From Brachycybe producta (taxonomy: Eukaryota; Arthropoda; Diplopoda; Playtdesmida; Andrognathidae): a stretch of DNA of 64,000 bases. Position 1 is the stretch's first letter; the number at the start of each line of letters is the position of its first letter. The notes under the pieces are model-generated. The model saw nothing but the letters and a program-made list of their open reading frames with translations. It searched no databases and was not told the origin of the DNA. The stretch spans positions 62,001 through 126,000 of the forward strand of contig JAUPFP010000017.1 of NCBI GenBank assembly GCA_036925085.1, in the 5' to 3' direction. Of this stretch, positions 1 to 10,700 are shown piece by piece. Made by a program: the position numbers and the translations under genes.

Positions 1-145
1 TTCTCTCTCTCCCCTCTACACTTTCCAACCTTTTCCCCTCTCCAATTTCAGTCACCCCCTCCCACTTCCCCCTCCACGTTTCTCTCTTTCTCTCTCCCCC
101 TCTACACTTTCCAACCTTTCCCCCTCTCCATTTTAATATCATGGG
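1..145. repeat. CT-rich tandem duplication
   Basis: A pyrimidine-rich segment of about 48 bp (CTCTACACTTTCCAACC core) occurs twice, near 3-50 and 86-135, about 82 bp apart. The stretch 1-656 is otherwise intron sequence of the Ig gene, including a short CA run (252-271). No exon is supported here. Confidence 0.6.
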
Positions 146-656
146 CTTCTTGGATGTGGAGTGTGCAACATATAGTTGACCTTGAGAAAAAAAAGAGGTT
201 CATTTCTTCATTTATTTAAATTTATATAAATTCCGACACAGTGTTAGTCCACACACACACATACACACACAGATCTGGGATATTATATATATAATTGCTT
301 TTTTTTGTTTAATATAATATGCTCTCAAAACGAGCGGTGGCTATATGTGTTCACCAGCAACAACATATTGTATGTTGTTTGTGACATTTTAATTTCAAAC
401 TCAGTGGTTCTTAAATATTGGTCAATTTTTTTTATCCAAATTAATATGAAACTTTTTAACGAAAAACCGGTATTGAAAGGTCAATTTACCGGTAATACCG
501 ATGTAACAAAATGGACCGGTAGTGAAAACCCTACCCTGAACAGAGGATTGAAGCTGAAGTGCAAAGTTGTACTCTTGAATTTCTGCTTTAGAAAATTGTT
601 CGATTGTAAAATAAGTTAGTTACATCACATTAATGAATTATTTATTTATTTTACAG

Positions 657-840
657 TGTTTGCATCGGAAAATTTGATGTCCAAAGGTCCCGTTCTCGAA
701 TTTAATCTTCCACAGAACGAGATTTTTGTATTCGCTAAAGCGAATTTAATCATCTCTTGTAAACCACCAATCAACCTGGTTGCATCTGAAGTCAAATGGC
801 TCAGTCCTAAACAGGAACGCATAACTACATCTGCTGGCAG
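657..840 (+). CDS. Ig gene exon A: first half of Ig domain 1
   Basis: The acceptor is TTTATTTTACAG ending at 656 and the donor CAG|GTATGT follows 840. The exon starts in phase 1 and ends in phase 2. It encodes the first cysteine strand (LIISCKPP) and the conserved Trp (EVKWLSP) of an Ig domain. The phase-2 end is completed by the first base of the exon at 7963, giving Arg at the junction. Confidence 0.85.
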
Positions 841-2809
841 GTATGTTGAAAACATTTTAAATAAATTATTATTTGCATTATTAAATAGTGTTTTTAATTT
901 TTGGTTATGAAAAAAAATGAGGAATGAATGTGTGCACTGAGATCCACTCAATAAGAGAGGTGCCAATTATAGCATCTATTTTTATTATGGACTCATTTGA
1001 TGACAGCTGGCAATAATAAAAATAATGAAATGTGGAATCTCATGATGACTCTACCATAATATATGAACCAACACAATAAAAGAAGCGAATTCCATTTATC
1101 AAGTGGCAAACTGCATGCATACTCACCAACATACATACAAACTATGAGTAATTGTGAACGTTTGTTAGAACCAACATATTAGGAGTGGTTTTGGAACAAA
1201 AAATCATTTAAATTCATCGAATGTTAAATGCTCGTCGTGATGTTTGAAGAACAATTTTGTTAAAAATTGTCAAACAATTCAGATACAAAAGACAATACCG
1301 CAATCCTTAGTAATCTCCAAAGTGGAGATAAATCAGTCATTCTACTGAATCATTAGTCAATGTGCAAAACTATTAAATCTTCACAATTAAGGTGGTTTTA
1401 AAGGGAGGTCGTTGGCGATAGCGGTGGTCAATTTGAATTTGACCAATAGGAACGCAGTATGAGAATAATAGATTCTGTGAATCGGCTTTTACATGATGTA
1501 AAAATAAAATACTGAGTTCCTATTGGCAAATTCAAATTGGCCAACGCTATCGGCCAACGATCCGTGTTTTAAAGTCGAAACAACCTCTCGAACTCTACGC
1601 GATGTGGATGCTTTACGGAAAACTGTACAAAAATGTAACTAGCTTTAAATGTTCATTGTGTTGCATTCACATGTCAAAGAATTATGTACCACAAGCAAAA
1701 AAAAGCTACAAAATCCTAGGTCAGCAGGATCCTACATTGGCGCTACACGTTTAAAATTTCAGTAGCTCTGCAGAGGCTCTCAACACCACCCAATTTTAAT
1801 AAGTTCCCGAGGGCCACCCAATATTGAGAAGTTCTCCATGGGTTTCACTGTTTCTATATGCTTAGGATGCTTCTTAGATTTGAGAGGTTCCAGGGGTTAC
1901 AAAGAGTTTAGAGGGGTTCCCGGGGACCTTCGAGGTTAGAGAGGCTTCTTTGGTTGGACGCATAAAAATATGCATAAGTTCTAGAGCTTACTTCTTTAAT
2001 AGGCTTTGGATTTCCGTATCTATTTTGTTTAGGGGGAGGAGTTTCTATGCAAGCATTTTGCACGTAGCAAATGTACAAGAATTGCAAGACTTTCTCCTGC
2101 TTTGAATGAAGTTATACTGTAACTAATGATTCCCATTGAAGATGAAGTTTACCCAGCATGAAATTTACGCAGATCTTTGACTGATCTTGCAGCCCAGACC
2201 CTTTTCTTTTGCGCAGATTGCTTAAAATATAAAGTTCTTAATAAGATAATCAAAATTGGTTTGCTGTTTTAGGCAGTACCGGTATAGAAATTGCCTAAAA
2301 TGTTTTTAATTGTTAAGATTTACTTATCAAATTTGTTTTGTTTATTGTTAATTATTTGTGCGGAATAATTATTTTCTTATTTTGGTAGAAAAATATCTAT
2401 ATAACGTGTTTATGTATCTGTGTCTTTTAATGATAATAGTTAATGTAAACATTGATTTTGCATTTAAACCCCATGGAAAAAAAAACATTTGTCGACTGAA
2501 GAAGAAGATGAAAAAGTCTTTCCGCAATCGTACAGATGTGGGTAGGGGAGGTTTTTTTTATATCAAATCTTATGTCTCGAGTATTTTGCATTTTGACATT
2601 TGTCTGCGTTTTTCAATCCATTTCTTAACTTTTATCTTCTTCTCATGGGAGCTCTATTGACAGAAAAAGTATTTCTGAAATTTTTTATTTAGTTGAGTTT
2701 CATTCACCCGCTTATGTCTGTCTCTCTTTCCCTCTTGTTCTCTCTCTCTCCCTCTCTTCATGTATCTCTCTCTCCTCTCCCCCCCCCCCTCTTGTTCTCT
2801 CTCTTTCTG

Positions 2810-2866
<57 letters not shown>

Positions 2867-5800
2867 CACACTCACTCCCATCACCTCATTACTTTATCCG
2901 GAAATACTTTTTATACCCAATAATACACGCGCCTTGTGGGCTGGCTGCCAAATTTTTTACAAACATTGTCCTATTTATAAGCTGTAAATATGTTTTTGAA
3001 TATTACAGGGTGTTATACAATCTATGTAATATTATTATTTTGCGAAACCAACAAAAAACCAAATACATTATTGAATAAACAAAATTGTTTTTTTTTAAGT
3101 TTTCTTATTGTGTACTAAAAAAAATGTCGCAAATTTTTATTTTTATGAACTTTTTAGTAGAAGCAAATGATGAATTAATTGTGTTAACGAAATCTTAAAA
3201 AAGTAGAAAATACAATAGAAGATGGCAATTATAACAATATTTATTAAGGCTTGCGTCACGTGTTATAAAATGTCAAAGACTACTGCAATAGTCTGGGTTA
3301 TAAGTACTAATAACCTTGTATCGCCCATCAGTATCATTAGCTAACATGGTACAATATGTTACAATTTCTGCAAGTGACCACTAGTATATTGAATATAACT
3401 GGACATTTGTGGCCGCCACCCTTCATATGTTCAACCGATCTTGTTTCAACTCTTCAACCGGCTTGTAGAATGTCCAGAATATTATCGAGTTCGCACTTAG
3501 TGGCACAGCACAGTAGCTTTCACAATTGCTATTTTTTACAACACGTTTCACTGAGCGATTTCCTACTATAAATTGTGAACGAAAGTGAAATATACATTAA
3601 GGTCTAACCTTGCCAGAGTTGCAAATGTTTCTTCACTGCCTTGACACACGGAACACTTTTGTGGGGTCGAGTTCAACTGCAAAATGATGTTGCACGTGGA
3701 TGGGTTGTGGTTGTAATGTATTGTTATGGACGCCGGACTTTTGAACACGAGCAGCATCTGTGGTACGAAACGACCATTGGTGGTGAGGCTGTGTTTGCAA
3801 TTTATTGCTATTGCACACTGGCCACACGCCGATTTTATTTTGTAGTCGAGTTCGACCACTAAAAAGTAGTTCGTGTGCCAAAGCACTTCAGCTTTTTATA
3901 AGTCACCCTGCAAAATTCGAAGCAACATTTGTCTCAATTCTTGCAATGATTCTTATATATATATTTTTTTAAATATAACGAAACCATCGTTTTGAATTGT
4001 TATATTAATAATTACTCAGAAAGCAGCTCAGATTGCTTTTGGCAACTATCTTAGTTTTAAAAGCTTTAAATTATTTTTAAATGATTTTATCATTAAATTC
4101 ACAAAATATGTAAAAAAAAAAGTATATTTTTCAGCTCAGTGCACACATGTGGCGGAAATAAAATTAGTCATTGAATTTTTCAAACACTGAAAAGGATTCA
4201 GTAATTATTGTTCATGGAGAGCAAGCGTTTCCTTATTTGCACTTCACAAATAAGACAAAAACCGATTTAATTGTTTTTAGCCGTGATGGCGGAAGTTACA
4301 CTAAAACAAGAGAGAACAAATTCTTAATCTAAATTTTAGAAAGTAATAAATCCGATTTTTGTATAAATATATATTTTTTCTAAATGTGTAACATATCGCT
4401 CAAAGGTTGAATTGCATAAATTTCGGCGATTACTATAAAAACCCTGAGTTGTTCATACATACATGTACGTTGGGACGGGGTATAGGCTATAATATTATTA
4501 TTATAAAAAAATATATTGTTAACAACTGATTTTCGAACTCGGATTAAAGTGCAGAGCTCTTTAATCGCTTATTTGTATTTTCATATTGGTATTTAATGTA
4601 TAAACATTTTTATAGACAAAAATATAGTCTGTTTAGTGTTGTATCTTTTGAAAACTGATATAAAAACAAGGGATTCCAGGAACCCTATAGACCTTTGTTG
4701 CATCGTATTAGGGGGGGGAGATTCAAAATATGATAGCTGATTTACGATCTCTTTTACTTTTTATTTAATTCAATTTGTTATTCTAGTTTTTAATTAATCA
4801 AGATTACTGTTCTAAGTTTTATTTAATTCTTTTACTCTTCTAGTTTTTATTTAATTAAAATTTATTTGTCTATTTTTTATTAATTTTTTCTTTTACATTT
4901 TATTTAACTCAATTTGCTATTCTAGTTTTAATTCATTAACATTATTGTTCAATTTGTTACACAACTAGAATATTAAGAAGCATATGCATAAATATATTTA
5001 ATTTATATTTTTAACTGTACTGGTACAATGTTAAGCTATGAGACTCATAACACATGACATGTATTGTACTGGAAGAGAGGGCAAACCAGGGGTCTTTTTG
5101 TTTTAGATTGAGGGTTAGAATATGACAATAGTGTGTTAAGTAAATATCTGATGTGACTCACAACATAAAATGAATTTATATCTACTTTTCTTCTATAGGA
5201 GAAGAAAAATAGATTTAAATTCATTTTATTATTTATATTAAATGATTAAAAATAGTTCAGTTAATTTAAAATTATGAAAATAAATAGGTAGCATCTTTGC
5301 AGAGTGTAGATTCATTTAATAGTTAGTTGATTATTCTAGGTGGCCCCGTTCCCGAGTTATATCGCCCAGAATGTTTCGTCGAAAATTAATCATAATTAAT
5401 AAACTACTGTATGAACTGATTTGATTTTGTAGTATGTTCATCGGCGCATACCAACGTGCATAATGCAAAAAAACGGCATTAAAATATCTCTATCCGTTCT
5501 AGAGAAATGACGCCCAGAAGCACACACACACACAGACACACATACACACACACAAAAAGCCTTTTTGCACGATCCTATAGTCCTTTTGTGCTCTGCTTTA
5601 CAAAGCAACAAAGGTCCAAAAACCTCATTTTGAAAGACATCAACATGAAAATATTCTTAGGTTATTGAACTACCCTTCTAGTTTTTAAAACACATTCAAG
5701 TTTCCTTTCATTTTGCACGTGAAAGACGGAATAATCAAGAGTTCCAGAAGTGTTTTTTTACACTTTAATATCATCTTAAACGCACAACTTTTTCGTTTTT

Positions 5801-7419
5801 TAGTAAAAAAAGAAAGTTTCATTTTTTGTTTTTTAATAAAAAAAATCTTGCACGATTTAAATCAAGTGATTTAAATTAATGCCCCGTGAAGAAACGCTTT
5901 ATATATGTCGCATTGTCGCGTCCATTTCCGTCAGAAAATCGTTTTTTTTTAATGTTTCTTGCATTCCCATAATTTTTAAAAGGAATTTTAAGTATGCTAT
6001 CATAAAACGACTGTGCCAGCCAGAACTTTGTTTTGAGGCTGTTGTCATTGAGGCTTTTAAATAATTCTACAACAAAGGATTGCAACAACATTTATGAAAA
6101 ATATTGATGTAAACTGTATTCAACAGAGAGTTGGTGGTTGGATCAGACAATTTACCTAAAAGGTCTCATTTCAGTATCATTATTATCTTTTAAAATGGTG
6201 CTATGTGGCTCCTACTGTTCAAATCTAGCTTAAAAGCACACCCATTACAAGGTAGTGGTACATTTTGGTAGTTATGACTAACAAAATTGAGATTTTTGCA
6301 TCATGAACAGATTTCTATTTTTTGGTCATTTTGTTCATAGGATTTATTCGCAAATGGGATTTACTGCCGTACATAGGCACACATTCTTTTTATTGGAATT
6401 CGGATTTTTAAAGTTCATCACATAAAAGCTTTTTTTCTGTCTTCAGTGGTGTAATTGCATTGAAACAGATCGTTTCACACATTAACCACTTCCGTTTGAA
6501 AAGGGTTTATGGAATGTAATAATAAATGAATCTGCTCTTTTCAATCTATTTTTTTGCTACATTTGTTATTGTAGGTTTTAAGTGTAATTTCTCTTGTTCA
6601 AAATAAAAAAAAATTGAAAGAATCAAACAGCTGACTTTTTGAAAACGCCAAGACACACTGTTTCTCATTTCTGGATTGATGCATCAACTAAATTACAAAA
6701 ATGTATCCACTGGTTATGCAAGTTATCAATTTTGGCAGTTTGCAATTTTGTCTGTTGCTTGGCTGACTGCTCTACTAATCGACATTTTGCAAGTGCTCAT
6801 AGTTTCTGTAAGCTAGTTGGATACATTTAGTCACAGTGGGACATAGGCTTGACTTTAGTTCTGACGGAAAATAGATGAAAGCAAGAATGCTGGAAAATTA
6901 GTACAGCATGAAAAATATTTATTTTCAGTGTGTGTGTGTGTGTTGAGAGCCTGATGGCCCATCAAACTCCCTTGTGGTCCACTTCAAATGACAGTTGAAG
7001 TTGAAGAGATCTGAACTAATAATATTTGGCTTTCATGTTTGTGTCAGTTATTTTAGTTAGTGGAACTTATATATAGTGAAGCTAACAGATTGTAATTTAG
7101 TATATGTGCGTTTATTTTTGCTCACAATATCTGTAACGGTTAATGTAATCTCGATCTTGTGATGTTTATTTTTATTGGGCATGAATTTATGTGCCAAGCA
7201 TTTCTTTGGTGGGATGTTCATTCAGTTATTCTCTCTCTCTCTCTTTTTTTTTTGGCACTTTGTTTGTGGGCTATAAAAACTCATTGGTGTTCATCTAGAT
7301 AATAAAATTTGTCACTTTGTCTTTACCCAAGATATTTACACATCTATGTCCTTAATAATATTTCATGGCCACAAATTGAATTAGAATATTTGAAGCGAAT
7401 GAGTAGTTGCTGTTGTTGC

Positions 7420-7459
<40 letters not shown>

Positions 7460-7599
7460 GTTCTTTTTCTTGTTTCATCGTTCTTTCTTTTTCTTTCTCT
7501 CTCTCCCTCGGTTTCTTTCTCTCTCTCAGGCTTTTTGTTTTGATCTCCATCTCTTCTTTTTCTCTTTGTCTTATCTCTGTCTCCCTCTCTCTCTCTTTT

Positions 7600-7646
<47 letters not shown>

Positions 7647-7744
7647 TTTACTCTCTTTCTCTTGTGTCTTTTTCTTTCTTACTTTCTCTCTCTTTCTCTC
7701 TCTCTCTTTTACTCTCTCTTTCTCTTGTGTCTTTTTCTTTCTTA

Positions 7745-7775
<31 letters not shown>

Positions 7776-10700
7776 GCTATTTTTCTCACTATCTTGTTCG
7801 TTCTCTCGCTCTCTCCTCTTTACCCCCTCTCCGTCTCCTTTTTTTTTGTTTATTGCCCCTGTGCGTAGGCAATCACTGCAAGCAAACAATTACTCTTATA
7901 GCGCCGATATTATTCTTTTTATTTATTTTTTCGAACAAATTTTTTCTTCTTGTTATTTTTAGAATTTATGTTGAAGATAATGATGTCGGCGGTGCTCATC
8001 TGATCTTTAGCAATATAGAAGACGGTGATAGGGGAGCTTATACATGTACAGCTAACGTCAAAGGTGAAGAGGTTACTAGGAGTTTCGACCTACATGTCCT
8101 CAGTAAGTTGGTTATTCAATAGTATCATCATCATCATCGTCGTCGTCGTCATCAATACTAAATTGCGAATCGGATTTTCTTTTTAAAAAAAATAATAATA
8201 AGCATTGAATAGATATATCATTTGCTATGGGAACCTTTGATAATAGCAGGTGATAACAATAGTTTCTATGGAAACTTAAAATTGGTTGTTGTCAGCTAAT
8301 TTTATATTAGTAAGGCCATACAACAAAGGAAAACAATTCCAGTCATCAAATATACAAAAAAAAATTATTTTCATCTGCACTCTGTTTAATTTTGTTATTG
8401 ACTTAATGCTGAGGCCTTTATTTTTTTTTAAATATTTATTTAAATTCTTATAAATTATGAATATGAGAATTTTGTTAAAAGACTAAATATATGAATAGGT
8501 TTAAGAAGATAACCACTAGATGGGGTGACCATCTCCATTAGTACATTTTTCTCATCGAAATAAATCTATACATATATAAAAGAAACTGAGAATACGATGC
8601 TGCAATATGTGGCTTTGTCGCTTAACATGGTGTGTGTTTAGTTTTCATTAACTAGAGGTGAGACGAATACTAAATTTTCTCGAATCCGAATTCTAAAAGG
8701 TTCTCGAATCCCTCGAATCTTCCGAATCTCGAATCTCTCGAATCCTGCATATAAGAATCCTATATTATTCATTAAAAAGTTACAAATAAATGAAATAATA
8801 TTAAAAATTAAATTATTAATAATAAAAAACAAGTCTGGCACTCAGGTGAGCCACTGGCACTCAGGTCGCCACAAGGTGATAGTGGTGATCCGGGTTGCAA
8901 CAATCGCCGGTTTTTTTGTTAGTGGACGGTTCTATTGGACGTCAATGGAGTTAAAACTAATTCTGCCAAAGTGTTTAACAGTTTCTTATGTTAGGATTCG
9001 AAAGACGAAAAAAGCGGCGAAGATTCGAGTTTTCGAATCACGAATATTTTTCAAGATTCGAGGATTCGAATGGCCCATCCCTATCATTAACCATTCTCTC
9101 TTTTCACTCACAGTTATTTTTTAAACCTAGTTTTAAGTGCAATAAGCACTCAAATATACTGTGAATCCACTGGTACTTTTGCAAAACCTAGTTATGGTTT
9201 TTTCTAATAATTCTGAAAATAACTTGCATACTAATTTCCATAGGCGATTAGAAACAAACTATTTGTCTCTATGGAAATTAGTATGCAAGTTATTTTTAGA
9301 ATTATTTTAAAATTAGAAAAAACCATGACTAGGTTTTGCAAAAGTATCAGTGGATTCACAGAATATTTGAGTGTTTGTTGCACTTTAAGTTACGTTTCAA
9401 AAATAACTATACGCGAGAATAACGACTAATCAAAAACCGAACCGAACACACATCATGTTAAACGGCTATACTGTACCGGGTATTGCATCAGAGTGATTTT
9501 CGTCGTGACGACAGCCTCCTCTTAACATTGGAATAAAGATTATAAATGAAAAACGGTTGATACATTTAATGGAAGCACAATGACATTGTTTTTCAAGTTT
9601 TAATATTAAAATTTCTTTAATGTTTCTTTTTGTTTTAGAACCAATCGAATTCGTTAACACACCTTTGGTTCAAGTCACAACAGAAGGAGACGATTTTATG
9701 ATCAAGTGTAATGTGGACGGTGATCCTAAACCTATGGTTTATTGGAGGTTCAGATATATTGATGGTAAAATAAGGCCTACCAATTTCAAACCTATTCTTT
9801 TTAAGTTGTAACTTTCAGCATCAATTTCAAATTGCTAATTAATTTCTTGTTGTTTGTTTGTTTTTGCGTTTATTGTGTTTTGTTTTTATTGAAACATAAC
9901 ATGTATGCAGTGGCGCCCGCAAGATACTTTCATAGGGGGGGGGGGTGCGATTCCCAGTACCACTGCATGGGTATAAGGCGCACTTGTGCAACATTCATAA
10001 AGGCGCGCCCTCGACAAGGAAAAGAGGGACTTCTGGAGCCAGATGAGCGCTCCTGAGGCATTTTAAAGCTTCTTGAGCATTTAAATATTTTTCGACTTTG
10101 GTCGTTTTTTTGAAAAAAGCCAAAAACTTGAGTTTGAACTATTTTTTCGAATTTTAAAAATTCTTGAATCCTTGTGCTATTTCAAGTTTTTTGGGACTTC
10201 TGGGGCCAGTTGAGCGATCCCGAGGCATTTTTAGAGCTTTTGGGGCATTTAAATATTTCTCGACTTTTGGCCGTTTTTTTTGAAAAAAGCCAAAGACTTG
10301 GTTTTGACCCATTTTTTTTTTAATTAAAAAAATTCTTGAATTCTTGTGCTTTTTCAAGTTTTTTGGGACTTCTGAGGCCAGTTGAGCGATCCCGAGACAT
10401 TTTTAGAGCTTTTAGGGCATTTAAATATTTCTCGACTTTTTGCCGTTTTTTTTTGAAAAAAGCCAAAGACTTGGTTTTTGACCCATTTTTTTTTAATTAT
10501 AAAAATTCTTGAATTCTTGTGCTTTTCCAATCCCCGGGGCGTCAATCAGGTCATAAAACAGTTCTTCAACTTACTCAACATTTTTTTTATTTTATATCAT
10601 TATTTCAAATTTCAAAAATGAAAATCTTGTACATTAAAAATGGCGTTGGAAAGGGGGTAGGGGACGACACCCTCCTTGTGTGTATGCATTTCTTGAGACA

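Larger units (their letters stand above)
841..7962 (+). other. Intron 1 of the Ig gene (7.1 kb)
   Basis: Bounded by GTATGT at 841 and TTTTTAG ending at 7962. It holds foldback elements (1394-1576, about 3636-3893), CT and TTA microsatellites and dispersed-repeat remnants, listed separately. Between these (roughly 1960-2700, 2870-3630, 3900-4650 and 5650-7400) I see AT-rich DNA with no supportable gene. Confidence 0.8.

Noticed and set aside
305..619. 104-codon frame before exon A
   Set aside because: No Ig features, no suitable splice sites; AT-rich intron sequence.
6698..6829. Short inverted ends AAATGTATCCA and TGGATACATTT
   Set aside because: Only about 11 bases match with no TSD; insufficient to call an element.
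7309..8122. Ser/Leu-rich and Arg/Glu-rich frames
   Set aside because: Translate the polypyrimidine tract; only the last part (from 7963) is a real exon.
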